DNA of 64,000 nt, taken from assembly GCF_022808675.1 (NCBI RefSeq), contig NZ_JAKZKV010000002.1:372001-436000 (forward strand), in the 5' to 3' direction. A program made the position numbers and the translations under genes. Shown piece by piece: positions 52,499-61,327 of this stretch; positions within the stretch are counted from its first letter, which is position 1; every line of letters begins with the position of its first letter. This DNA is from Parabacteroides sp. FAFU027. GTDB lineage: Bacteria; Bacteroidota; Bacteroidia; Bacteroidales; UBA7332. The notes beneath the pieces are model-generated. The model was not told the DNA's origin and did no database searches. It saw nothing but the letters and a program-made list of their open reading frames with translations.

Positions 52499-54439
52499 CT
52501 ACTTCGCAGTCGTAAACGGCGATGCAGGCAATCCTTCCTTGTTGTATAGGTTCGCTCCTTCGGGATTGTCGGCCCAGGCATAGCGGATAGTCACCGGATT
52601 AGGGAGATTTTCATTCCACACGATGACCTTGTTGTTTTCGATTTTGGCTTTTGCCCACACGAACTTGTTGTCGGCTCCGGCGATGGCGAAATAACGGAGC
52701 TCTCCTGTCCCTTTAGCCACCAATCCGCTACCGGTATTGTTGAAGGTCAGGATGATTTTATTGCCTTCCACCTTCATGGATTGGTACACCGGACCGGAGG
52801 AGACGATTTTCTTATCCCCGTAAGCCACCTTTTGGGCAGCCAGCGCCAGACGCTTGCCTACCTCTTCCTTATTCAGCGGGTGAATGTCGTTCCATTCCCC
52901 CAAATCGATGGTCACCGCCATGCCGGTTTTCGTCAGGCTGAGCGTTTGACGTTGCGACTCGCGAAGTTGCGCCCAGTTGCTTTCGGCCGGTTCGCTTTTC
53001 GTCTCCATAAAGTTGGCCAACTGCACATAGAGGAACGGGAAATCCCCTTCTCCCCAGTGATTGCGCCAGTCACGAATCATCGTTGGGAAGAGTTCGCGGT
53101 ACTCTTCCGGCTTGCTTGTATTGGCTTCCCCCTGATACCAGATGACGCCTTTGATGCGGGTTTTGAGCAACGGGGCAATCATCGCGTTGTAGAGTCCGAC
53201 CGGTTTCCAGCGGATAAAGGTCATGCCGGGTGTCGGCTCCATCGTTGCACCCAACTTGTATTGCCAGTCGCCCTTCAGGTTAATCTTTTGCTCCCCGACC
53301 GTCAGCTCGTAAGGTTTATCCAACACAAAACCGCCTTTGCCGGAGTTACTGATAATCCGTACCACAAGGATGTTTTTGCCGGGTTTCAACACATTGGCAG
53401 GCACGTTGTACCAGCGAGGAGGATATTGGTAGCTGGTTGTCCCCACAAACGCACCGTTGATACAGACCGAATCGGCATCGACAATGCAGCTCAGGTTGAG
53501 TTTCGCCGGTTGAGCCTCCTGTTCGGCTGTCAGCTCTATCTCTTTGCGGAACCACACCACCCCGTTTACCTGACCCAGCGGAGTTTCCGCCCAGTAACCG
53601 GGCACTTTCATCGTCGCCCAATCGGTAGTATTCAGGTTCGGATCAAACCAGTTGGCCGAAGGATTCTGATATCCTTCATCTTTCTGCCGCAACAGGCTGT
53701 ACCAGTCGCGAATCTTCGCCTGTTCCTCCGACTCTATCCGGTTGATAAGCGATTGGTCTTTGAATCGTTGCGCCTCGGTGTAATATTCGGGGAAAGCCTT
53801 CAGCGTCTCTTCGCTAATCCACGACTGCGCGGGCGATCCTCCCAGACTGCTGTTGATGATTCCCACCGGCACGTGATATCTGGCATGAATATCTTTGGCA
53901 AAGAAATAAGCCGCTGCGGAGAAATCCAGAACATTATCGGGGTTTGCGGCCTTCCATTCGCCTGAAGAGAGATCGGCCTGCGGCGTGTTGAAATCGTACT
54001 GCTGTGGCACTGTAAAGAACCGGATGGCCGGATTGGCAGCGTTGGCAATTTCCTTTTCGTAAAGCAGTCTCACTCTTGACATCGGCAGCTCCATATTGGA
54101 CTGGCCGGAAGCTACCCACACATCGCCTACCCAGATATCTCTCAGGGTTATCTCGTTGACACCCTTTAGCGTCATGGTATATGGACCACCCGCTTTCATT
54201 TTGGGAAGCGTTATTGCCCATTTGCCATCCGAGTTGGTCGTGGTCTCGTATTTCTTTTGGTTAAATGCGATTTGCACCTTTTCATTTGGTGAGGCCCATC
54301 CCCAGATTTTCAGTTCTGTATTGCGTTGTAACACCATTCCGTTGCCAATCAGCTTTGGTAATCTGATTTGGGCATTGGATATGATGGAGATGCCTAGTAA
54401 CAGGAGGCAGAGGGTGAAGAGTTTTCGTTGGTTTTTCAT
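52499..54439 (-). CDS. Sialate-O-acetylesterase-family esterase
   Basis: A secreted esterase removing O-acetyl groups from sugars. 646 residues; signal peptide ~1-23 (LLGISIISNAQ). An SGNH-type motif WVASGQSNMELPM has the catalytic Ser. Then a beta-sandwich insert (~270-390, VWFRKEIELTAEQEAQP), a second SGNH part with VIWYQGEANTSKPEEY and, late, WNDIHPLNKEEVG containing the DxxH dyad. Complete. Despite the family name many members act on acetylated xylan; placed downstream of glucuronoxylan genes on the same strand, that is the likely substrate. Start at 54439 (MKNQRKLF) preferred over MTM. Confidence 0.85.
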   Translation of the reverse strand: MKNQRKLFTLCLLLLGISIISNAQIRLPKLIGNGMVLQRNTELKIWGWASPNEKVQIAFNQKKYETTTNSDGKWAITLPKMKAGGPYTMTLKGVNEITLRDIWVGDVWVASGQSNMELPMSRVRLLYEKEIANAANPAIRFFTVPQQYDFNTPQADLSSGEWKAANPDNVLDFSAAAYFFAKDIHARYHVPVGIINSSLGGSPAQSWISEETLKAFPEYYTEAQRFKDQSLINRIESEEQAKIRDWYSLLRQKDEGYQNPSANWFDPNLNTTDWATMKVPGYWAETPLGQVNGVVWFRKEIELTAEQEAQPAKLNLSCIVDADSVCINGAFVGTTSYQYPPRWYNVPANVLKPGKNILVVRIISNSGKGGFVLDKPYELTVGEQKINLKGDWQYKLGATMEPTPGMTFIRWKPVGLYNAMIAPLLKTRIKGVIWYQGEANTSKPEEYRELFPTMIRDWRNHWGEGDFPFLYVQLANFMETKSEPAESNWAQLRESQRQTLSLTKTGMAVTIDLGEWNDIHPLNKEEVGKRLALAAQKVAYGDKKIVSSGPVYQSMKVEGNKIILTFNNTGSGLVAKGTGELRYFAIAGADNKFVWAKAKIENNKVIVWNENLPNPVTIRYAWADNPEGANLYNKEGLPASPFTTAK

Positions 54440-54462
54440 TGTCATTTGTTGTTTTTGTTACT

Positions 54463-54496
54463 AAACCTGACAGGTTTTTTAAAACCTGTCAGGTTT
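54463..54496. repeat. AAACCT-type palindromic repeat
   Basis: AAACCTGACAGGTTTT pairs with AAAACCTGTCAGGTTT; same type as the hairpins at 25054 and 63056. Confidence 0.7.
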
Positions 54497-54614
54497 GTCC
54501 AATAATAAGGTATTGTCTTTATCGAGAGGCTCTATAGTGCGAGTCCGTATTCAATTTATTGATTGTAGGATACCATCGGGTGTCACGTTTTCAACCGCGA
54601 TTTTATTCGCTGAC

Positions 54615-54642
54615 AATCAGCGGTTAAAAACCGCTGCACCCA
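54615..54642. repeat. Dispersed palindromic repeat, copy 2
   Basis: Identical over 28 bases to the repeat at 21192-21219 (CAGCGGTT, three A, AACCGCTG, then CACCCA). Confidence 0.75.
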
Positions 54643-54851
54643 TAAAGGTGTGCATTTTATTGAAGGTAGAACGTTTTTGTAGATTGTTTTTATCGCCCCT
54701 TTCGCTCATGAAAGCTATGTGCAAACTATCAGAGATTTCTTATCAGTATATCGTAAACGCCTGAATGCCGGACACCAAAAACATTGTATTGGGCCGGCAT
54801 CCTGACAAGGACTAATACTAAACTAACAGATTTTATTTTGATTGAATGTTA

Positions 54852-55667
54852 TCACACTCCACTATATGCGGAGAAACCGCCATCCACTGGCAAAACAACA
54901 CCGGTAATAAAGCTGGCCGCCTCACTGCACAGAAACTGGATAGCACCGTTCAGCTCGTTAATATCGCCGAAACGGTTCATCGGTGTTTTAGCCAATACCT
55001 TTTTGCTTCGGTCTGTGAGTGAGCCATCCGGATTCAACAATACCGCACGGTTTTGGTCACCGATAAAGAAGCCCGGCGCCAATGCATTTACGCGCACTTT
55101 ATCTCCATATTTCATGGCAAACTCCATCGCCAGCCACTGGGTGAAGTTGCTGATTCCCGATTTCGCCACCGAATAGCCCGGTACGCGGGTAATCGCGCTG
55201 ATGGCCGCCATCGAAGACATATTGATGATGCTTCCCTCGCCCTGATCAGCCATTACTTTTCCAAAAACAATGCTTGGGTAAACAGTTCCGTTCAGGTTCA
55301 GATTGGTTACTTTCTCCCAATCTGAAATCTTCATATCAAAAATATGCTGATCGGGATTCAACGTTGCTCCGGGCAAGTTACCACCGGCTATATTCAACAG
55401 AATATCAATGCGACCCCATTTTTCCACAATCAGTTTGGCGGTATTTTCAAGACTTTCGATATCGAGTACGTTGCCCACGAAACCGATTACATCTCCACCC
55501 AGCTCTTTCAACTCGGCAACTCTTGCATCGAGTTGTTCCTGACGCAGGTCAAGCGCTACGACTTTTGCTCCTGCTTTTACAAAACTACGGGCTACACTTC
55601 CGCCCAATACACCACCGGCACCGGTGATCACTGCCACTTTGCCTGCAATGCTAAACATTTCGTTCAT
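54852..55667 (-). CDS. SDR-family oxidoreductase, probable D-fructuronate reductase
   Basis: 271 residues, NAD(P)-binding SDR: TGAGGVLGGSVA (cofactor loop), NIAGGNLP (NAG-type motif), then SSMAAIS...YSVAKSGISN with the catalytic Ser, Tyr and Lys. Ends LPVDGGFSAYSGV. It is 21 bases downstream of mannonate dehydratase. SDR enzymes in this position in Bacteroidota are thought to reduce fructuronate to D-mannonate, the step before UxuA; this is the expected partner in glucuronate catabolism. Other SDR substrates cannot be excluded. Confidence 0.85.
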   Translation of the reverse strand: MNEMFSIAGKVAVITGAGGVLGGSVARSFVKAGAKVVALDLRQEQLDARVAELKELGGDVIGFVGNVLDIESLENTAKLIVEKWGRIDILLNIAGGNLPGATLNPDQHIFDMKISDWEKVTNLNLNGTVYPSIVFGKVMADQGEGSIINMSSMAAISAITRVPGYSVAKSGISNFTQWLAMEFAMKYGDKVRVNALAPGFFIGDQNRAVLLNPDGSLTDRSKKVLAKTPMNRFGDINELNGAIQFLCSEAASFITGVVLPVDGGFSAYSGV

Positions 55668-55688
55668 GATAAGAATTTTATAAGCTCA

Positions 55689-56861
55689 TTATCTTTTTAA
55701 ATCGTCATTTACTACAGCCATTATGCCTTCCACTTGTGCCAATGCCTGCATACGGCCGTGGAATGAGTAGCCCGGATTGTAGCCCTTATCGGCATCGTCC
55801 AGCATCAGGCGACCGTGATCCACACGCATCGGGAGAGTCGGATTCTCTTTTTCGAAAATGCGAATCAGGTCAATCAACCGACCGCGTCCTTCGAGGTGAG
55901 AGGATTCGATGAAGTTGCCGTTTTCCATCACGTTTGTACTACGCAGGTGAACGAAATGGGTACGTTTGGCATATTTGGCTGCCAAGGCCGGAACATCATT
56001 ATGGATTCCCGCACTTAATGAACCCGCACAGAAAGTCAATCCGTTGTGAGGATTATCCACGGCATTCAGTAACCAGTCGATGTCATTCTCGCAGGTCACG
56101 ATGCGAGGCAATCCCAATACCTGGAAGGGAGGGTCATCGGGGTGTACGCACATATTTACGCCAGATTCTTCACACACCGGCATAATGGCTGCGAGGAAGT
56201 AGCGCATATTTTCGCGCAACCGATCGCGGTCAATGCCTTCATATTGCTTTAGCAAACGACGGAAGATAGCCACCGGATTCTGGTCGCCCTCTTTGATATT
56301 TCCGTTTACGAATCCCTGAGTCTTCACGATGATGGTATCGACCAAATCGTCTTTCTCTGCTTCGGTGATGACTTTATCGAGTTCGGCAACCTTAGCTAAT
56401 TCTTCAGCTGTGTAATCCTGTTCTGCTCCTTCGCGCTGCAAAATGCGGGTATCGAAGTATGCAAAACGCACTTTATCGAAATAGAGCGATGATGTACCGT
56501 CAGCCCACGGATGCGCCAGGTCGGTGCGAATCCAGTCAATGACCGGCATAAAATTATAGCAAACGGTCTTTACACCGCATTTCCCCAGATTGGCCAGACT
56601 TACTTTGTAGTTCTCAATCAGCTGGTCACGTTCCGGGCCGGCATATTTAATCGCTTCGCTGACCGGCAGACTTTCCACTACAGACCAGCGAAGACCAAAG
56701 GATTCGATGTAATTTTTCAGGTCTTCAATGGCTTCTACAGTCCAGATTTCGCCATTGGGAATATCGTGCAGGGCAGTTACGATACCTTCCACTCCGATTT
56801 GTCTCAGCATCGAAAGCGTAATCTTATCCTTCTTGCCAAACCAACGCCATGTTTTTTCCAT
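55689..56861 (-). CDS. uxuA: D-mannonate dehydratase
   Basis: Converts D-mannonate to 2-keto-3-deoxygluconate, in glucuronate breakdown. The 390-residue protein is a standard UxuA: starts MEKTWRWFGKKDKITLSMLR, includes GVKTVCYNFMPVIDWIRTDL, NMCVHPDDPPF (metal-site His and Asp), LPRIV and HFVHLRSTNV, and FHGRMQALAQVEGIMA near the end. Precedes the SDR by 21 bases in one operon; a 179-base gap to the GH67 gene upstream may carry its promoter. Confidence 0.95.
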   Translation of the reverse strand: MEKTWRWFGKKDKITLSMLRQIGVEGIVTALHDIPNGEIWTVEAIEDLKNYIESFGLRWSVVESLPVSEAIKYAGPERDQLIENYKVSLANLGKCGVKTVCYNFMPVIDWIRTDLAHPWADGTSSLYFDKVRFAYFDTRILQREGAEQDYTAEELAKVAELDKVITEAEKDDLVDTIIVKTQGFVNGNIKEGDQNPVAIFRRLLKQYEGIDRDRLRENMRYFLAAIMPVCEESGVNMCVHPDDPPFQVLGLPRIVTCENDIDWLLNAVDNPHNGLTFCAGSLSAGIHNDVPALAAKYAKRTHFVHLRSTNVMENGNFIESSHLEGRGRLIDLIRIFEKENPTLPMRVDHGRLMLDDADKGYNPGYSFHGRMQALAQVEGIMAVVNDDLKR

Positions 56862-57040
56862 AGGTAATATTTTTGTATTGTTTGTTCGATTGTTCTTTTA
56901 CGGCTTTGTGGTGGGTTTGGGAAAGGACAGAGGCAACTTGCATACCCCTGCCTTTCCGCTACCACACAACCATCACCACTTGACTAGTTATTTAGACAAC
57001 AGACATGTCCTCACGGACACAAGATTTTTATATTGAAATG

Positions 57041-59158
57041 TTAGTTATGATGTTTCAGATTCAGCTTAATCTTCATCAGTTCATCCAGATCATGCACCGG
57101 ACGTTCGATGTCGTAAGGAATCGGACGCTTTGAGAATTGCTGGAAATAGAGCAGACAGGCATCTTTCCACCACACCGCATCGCGCGACTGAATGCGCAGT
57201 TTGAATTGTATCTGGCTGAATCGTTCATTATCCACATATTGCTCCATCTGATCCCAGAGAGTCTGGTAATGACGAACCTGTTTTACTCCTGAGTCATATT
57301 TATAGCAAAGCTCATTCCACAAGGTATTTCCGCTTTTCATCTTATAGTCCCACGGCACATGATGAAACCAGAGCAGGTACTTCTCCGGGCAGGTGGAAAG
57401 GTTATTATATTCTTCCTTTAAAGGAGAATAATATTGTGAAACAGCATTGCTTCCCTGCGTAGTTCGATCAAATCCTAGTCCCACGCTATCTGCCTTGTGG
57501 TAATAGCGGGGCAACCAATCCTCACGCGCCCCTGGCACTTCACACCAGGGCTCAGGCCCGTAGTGGTGTTCCCAGGCAAATATGTGATGTAGCCCAAGTG
57601 GCATCATGTAGCTGACCACCGTTTCGTGTGAGGTAGTCATTATATCTTTTACCGGATTGACAAAAGCCGGATCTCCGGTAAAAGTCATCTTGATCCATTC
57701 GTCGGCAATATCAGATGCGGTGAGATTGTTGTTCCAAGCCATGCGTCCGAATGCGTACCAGTTAGCCTGCGCAAAGGTGTATCCGCACCAGTTGGCATCC
57801 TCACCGATATTGGCAACACCGGCAATGGCCGTAACCGGTTGTTTAAACAATGTACCGTCGGTTACTTTGGCAATTGTTGAACCTTTTCCTTTGCAATAAG
57901 TATCGCTTTGCAAAAACTCCTGCCACAACGATGCAAGGAAAACCAGGTGATTGGAAAATCCAAGATACTCCTGCGTGATTTGCCATTCGGGCATCAGGGG
58001 CGTTTTCTTCATTGCTCCGAAAAGCGGACTAAATGCTTCCCTTGGCTGGAAGTCAATCGGACCGTTTTTCACCTGAATAATCACATTGTCCCTGAACTTG
58101 CCATCCAGCGGTTGAAACTCTTTGTAGGCCAATTTTGCCCGTTCGTCTTTTCCCGGGGAATAGACGAACGCCCGCCACATCACGATTCCTTTGTGAGGTT
58201 TGAGAGCATCGGCCAGCATATTGGCTCCGTCAGCATGGGTGCGACCATAGTCCTGTGGGCCGGGAAGCCCTTCGGAATTGGCTTTTACCAGAAATCCTCC
58301 GAAGTCTGGAATCAGTTTGTAGATCTCATCTGCTTTATCCTTCCACCATTTCCGTACCGCCGGTTTTAACGGATCGGAATCCGGCAAGCCTCCCAGTTTG
58401 GCTGGAGAAGAAAAGTTGATGGAGAGATAGACCTTGATATTATAAGGACGCAACGCTCCGGCAATCGCTTTCACCTTTTGAAGATTAGCTGTCGAGAGCA
58501 TCTCGGGTGAAGCATTTACGTTATTGAGCACCGAACCGTTAATGCCGATTGATGCATTTGCCCTTGCATATTCGGTATATCTGGGCGAAACCATTCCCGG
58601 TAGTTCATCCCATTTCCAGATGGAACGACCGGCATAACCACGCTCCACCGTTCCATCCAGATTGTCCCAGTGATTAAGCACACGGACGTTGTAGGACGGC
58701 TTTTCAGTAATATTCAGTTCGTCATTTGCCTTGCCGGTTTGGATCAGCCTCAACAGGTGAAATGCACCGTACAAAAGACCCTTATCCGATTCTGAAGCGA
58801 TAACTGTCAGTTGCTTTCCATCCAGCTGTACCGTTTTGATGATATATCCTTCCGGGCCTGATTGCTTCAGCGAAGTTGACAAGCCCAAACGTGCAATTGT
58901 CTTATTCCCGGATGTTGCAAAAAGCAGGCTTTTATTTTCCAACTGAGAAGAGACCTCGGGCAAACGCCCGGTCATGGCTGAAACAGCACGTCGATACTCT
59001 TTTACGGCCAACAACGAAGTATCTCCGGTAACTTTTGTAAGTGGCATAGCAGCTACCTTTGTTGCCGCAAAACGCAGCCACAACTGGTGGCCATCTTCAG
59101 CAAACGAATTAAGGACCGATATGCAGGCAATAAACCCAATTCCTATACATTTTTTCAT
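57041..59158 (-). CDS. Alpha-glucuronidase, GH67
   Basis: Removes 4-O-methylglucuronic acid from xylo-oligosaccharides. 705 residues; signal peptide ~1-21 (ACISVLNSFAED), so probably periplasmic. An N-terminal GH67 domain (~25-140) is followed by the TIM barrel: YNVRVLNHWDNLDGTVERGY, GFLVKANSEGLPGPQDYGR, VIIQVKNGPIDFQPREAFSP, and LMPEWQITQEYLGFSNHLV, all characteristic of the family. The following segment DANWCGYTFAQANWYAFGR also fits. Length is typical (~700). Lies between GH43 (18 bases upstream) and uxuA, consistent with release of glucuronate for the downstream enzymes. Confidence 0.94.
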   Translation of the reverse strand: MKKCIGIGFIACISVLNSFAEDGHQLWLRFAATKVAAMPLTKVTGDTSLLAVKEYRRAVSAMTGRLPEVSSQLENKSLLFATSGNKTIARLGLSTSLKQSGPEGYIIKTVQLDGKQLTVIASESDKGLLYGAFHLLRLIQTGKANDELNITEKPSYNVRVLNHWDNLDGTVERGYAGRSIWKWDELPGMVSPRYTEYARANASIGINGSVLNNVNASPEMLSTANLQKVKAIAGALRPYNIKVYLSINFSSPAKLGGLPDSDPLKPAVRKWWKDKADEIYKLIPDFGGFLVKANSEGLPGPQDYGRTHADGANMLADALKPHKGIVMWRAFVYSPGKDERAKLAYKEFQPLDGKFRDNVIIQVKNGPIDFQPREAFSPLFGAMKKTPLMPEWQITQEYLGFSNHLVFLASLWQEFLQSDTYCKGKGSTIAKVTDGTLFKQPVTAIAGVANIGEDANWCGYTFAQANWYAFGRMAWNNNLTASDIADEWIKMTFTGDPAFVNPVKDIMTTSHETVVSYMMPLGLHHIFAWEHHYGPEPWCEVPGAREDWLPRYYHKADSVGLGFDRTTQGSNAVSQYYSPLKEEYNNLSTCPEKYLLWFHHVPWDYKMKSGNTLWNELCYKYDSGVKQVRHYQTLWDQMEQYVDNERFSQIQFKLRIQSRDAVWWKDACLLYFQQFSKRPIPYDIERPVHDLDELMKIKLNLKHHN

Positions 59159-59175
59159 TCAGGTAAATTCAAAAA

Positions 59176-60153
59176 TTATTGATTGCCACCTCCTTCAATG
59201 GTTTTAATCGTTCCATCTTCGTTATACTCCAGTTCTACCACCTTGATGCTTCGCAACCAGGTCTTACCACCTGATGGCACACTGTCGTGATGGAACAGAT
59301 ACCATTTCCCCTTAAACTCTACAATGGAATGGTGCGTAGTCCAACCGACTACAGGAGTCAGGATAACGCCCTGGTAAGTAAACGGTCCATACGGATTATC
59401 GCCCACCGCATAACAGAGTTTATGGGTATCTCCCGTTGAATAGGAGAAATAATATTTACCGTTGTATTTGTGCATCCAGGGGCCTTCAAAGTAGCGACGG
59501 TCATTGTCACCGGCTTTCAGGGGTTCGCCTTTTTCATCGATAATCACGACATCACGCGGCTCTTCGGCAAACTCCAGCATATCGTCACTGAGTTTGGCTA
59601 CGCGAGCATATAACGCCGGTTCATCATCGGCAGGAAATGCTGGATTCTCAATCGCTTTATTGTCCCGGTAACGCTGCAACTGACCGCCCCACAATCCACC
59701 GAAGTAGATGTAATAGTTAGTCTCGTTGTCCTCGAGCACAGCCGGGTCAATTGAGAAACTGCCTTTGATAGGGTCGCTTTGCGGAATAAACGGACCTTCC
59801 GGTTTATCGCTGACGGCCACGCCAATGCGGAAAATATCGTTCTTGTCTTTTAATGGGAAATAGAGATAGTATTTACCGTTTTTGCAAGCTGCATCAGGCG
59901 CCCACAACTGACGTCCGGACCATGGAATATCTTTTACATCCAACGCCACACCATGATCAGTCACTTCGCCATCTATATCCTCCATCGAAAACACGTGGTA
60001 ATCACGCATATCGAAGTGGTCGCCGTTATCGTTTTCGGGAATGCCCGATTCGATGTCGTGAGAGGGATAAATGTATATCTTTCCGTTGAACACGTGAGCA
60101 GAAGGGTCTGCGGTATAGAGATCTTTTACTAAGTAGCGTGGTGTTTTCATCAT
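59176..60153 (-). CDS. GH43 glycosidase (beta-xylosidase/arabinofuranosidase type)
   Basis: 325 residues, no signal peptide, so cytoplasmic. Five-blade propeller signatures: LYTADPSAHVFNGKIYIYPS (catalytic base Asp in the 'DPS.h.f.gkyY.y' blade), LWAPDAACKNGKYYLYFP, DPAVLEDNETNYYIYFGG, FEGPWMHKYNGKYYFSYSTG (acid Glu), and VGWTTHHSIVEFKGKWYLF. It would cleave xylo-oligosaccharides or arabinose side chains imported by the symporter. Between GH10 and GH67; start at 60150 or 60153 (MM). Confidence 0.92.
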   Translation of the reverse strand: MMKTPRYLVKDLYTADPSAHVFNGKIYIYPSHDIESGIPENDNGDHFDMRDYHVFSMEDIDGEVTDHGVALDVKDIPWSGRQLWAPDAACKNGKYYLYFPLKDKNDIFRIGVAVSDKPEGPFIPQSDPIKGSFSIDPAVLEDNETNYYIYFGGLWGGQLQRYRDNKAIENPAFPADDEPALYARVAKLSDDMLEFAEEPRDVVIIDEKGEPLKAGDNDRRYFEGPWMHKYNGKYYFSYSTGDTHKLCYAVGDNPYGPFTYQGVILTPVVGWTTHHSIVEFKGKWYLFHHDSVPSGGKTWLRSIKVVELEYNEDGTIKTIEGGGNQ

Positions 60154-60183
60154 ATAATTGCTTTAGTATTTTTGAGAAATGAA

Positions 60184-61299
60184 TTAACGGGAAGCCTCTT
60201 CGATGATGGTTTGCACCACCGCTTTAGGCTGATAGTTGCGGTCAAAGAGCAGCGGATAATCTTTTCGTCCGCGAATAGGCCAGTCATTGCGCCAGGTTTG
60301 ATGATCGGTAACTCCCCAGAGTGTCACCCGGCTGATCTGATCACTGTGTTTGAGGAAAAGGCGGAAAAACTCTCCCATACGGTTATTCCAGGTTGTCGAT
60401 ACGGAATCGGGCAAACCATTCGCATAAGGATTCATCCCCTTTTCGAAAGCAACCTTTTGAGCGACATCTGCTCCCTGGTAAGGAGAAGGCAATACAGTCA
60501 TATCCAGTTCCGAGATGGATATTTTGACTCCCAATGCAGCAAAAGCTTCTATACTTTTTTCTTCATCAGCTACCGTTGGGAAATCCATTGAAAAGTGTCC
60601 CTGCATACCGATACCATCGACTTTGACTCCCTGCTTCTGAAGATTGCGGATCATTTTCACAACCCCTTCCCTTTTACCGGGCAATGCCATAGAGTAGTCG
60701 TTATAAATCAACAGTGCTTTGGGATCTGCTTTCCGTGCAAACTGAAATGCCAACCGAATATAGTCTTCGCCAATTATTTGATAGAATTTGCTTGGTCGGA
60801 ACGAACCGTCGTCCATAATGGCTTCATTGACCACATCCCAGCTTTTAATCCTGCCTTTATAGCGTTTCATAACCGTGGTGATGTACTTCTTCATGCGTTC
60901 TATCAGCACTTTGCGGGAAACATCTTTTCCATTCTTATCCACAAAGAACCACTTTGGTGCCTGCGAATGCCAAATGAGCACGTGCCCGTGAATAGACATG
61001 TTGAGCTTCTCCCCGAATGCTATGAAACGATCGGCCTGAGTGAAGTCAAACTTGCCCTCTTCAGGCTGTACCACCTCGCTTTTCATGCAGTTCTCGGCTG
61101 TGATGGAATTAAAATGTTGTATCAGAATTTTATCCGAAAGAGAATCTTTACCCGTCACCTGATCATCGTTGATTGCTGCTCCGATCAGGAATTTTCCCTT
61201 AAGAGCATCTTTAACTGTTTGTTGGGCAATGCATTTTCCCGGAGTAAATATGATTGTCAGTAGTGCAACCGCCGCAACCAGAGATCGTTTGATTTGCAT
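60184..61299 (-). CDS. Endo-1,4-beta-xylanase, GH10
   Basis: Cleaves internal xylan bonds. 371 residues; signal peptide ~1-25. TIM-barrel features: HFNSITAENCMKSEVVQPEE, HGHVLIWHSQAPKWF, WDVVNEAIMDDG (acid/base Glu), and KISISELDMTVLP (nucleophile Glu), then LWGVTDHQTWRNDWPIRGRK and the end. Single catalytic domain with no binding module. Tightly followed by GH43 (30 bases) in the same operon. Confidence 0.96.
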   Translation of the reverse strand: MQIKRSLVAAVALLTIIFTPGKCIAQQTVKDALKGKFLIGAAINDDQVTGKDSLSDKILIQHFNSITAENCMKSEVVQPEEGKFDFTQADRFIAFGEKLNMSIHGHVLIWHSQAPKWFFVDKNGKDVSRKVLIERMKKYITTVMKRYKGRIKSWDVVNEAIMDDGSFRPSKFYQIIGEDYIRLAFQFARKADPKALLIYNDYSMALPGKREGVVKMIRNLQKQGVKVDGIGMQGHFSMDFPTVADEEKSIEAFAALGVKISISELDMTVLPSPYQGADVAQKVAFEKGMNPYANGLPDSVSTTWNNRMGEFFRLFLKHSDQISRVTLWGVTDHQTWRNDWPIRGRKDYPLLFDRNYQPKAVVQTIIEEASR

Positions 61300-61327
61300 T
61301 TATAATGAGATAAATTATTTTCGTGAT

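Larger units (their letters stand above)
54440..54851. other. 412-base intergenic region with two repeats
   Basis: Contains the AAACCTGACAGGTTTT palindrome (54463-54496) and the second copy of the CAGCGGTT/AACCGCTG repeat (54615-54642). No gene seen; probably the SDR gene's 3' region and the esterase promoter. Confidence 0.5.

Noticed and set aside
52781-53965. 394-codon plus-strand frame opposite the acetylesterase
   Set aside because: Mirror frame of a clear esterase gene with all catalytic motifs on the other strand.
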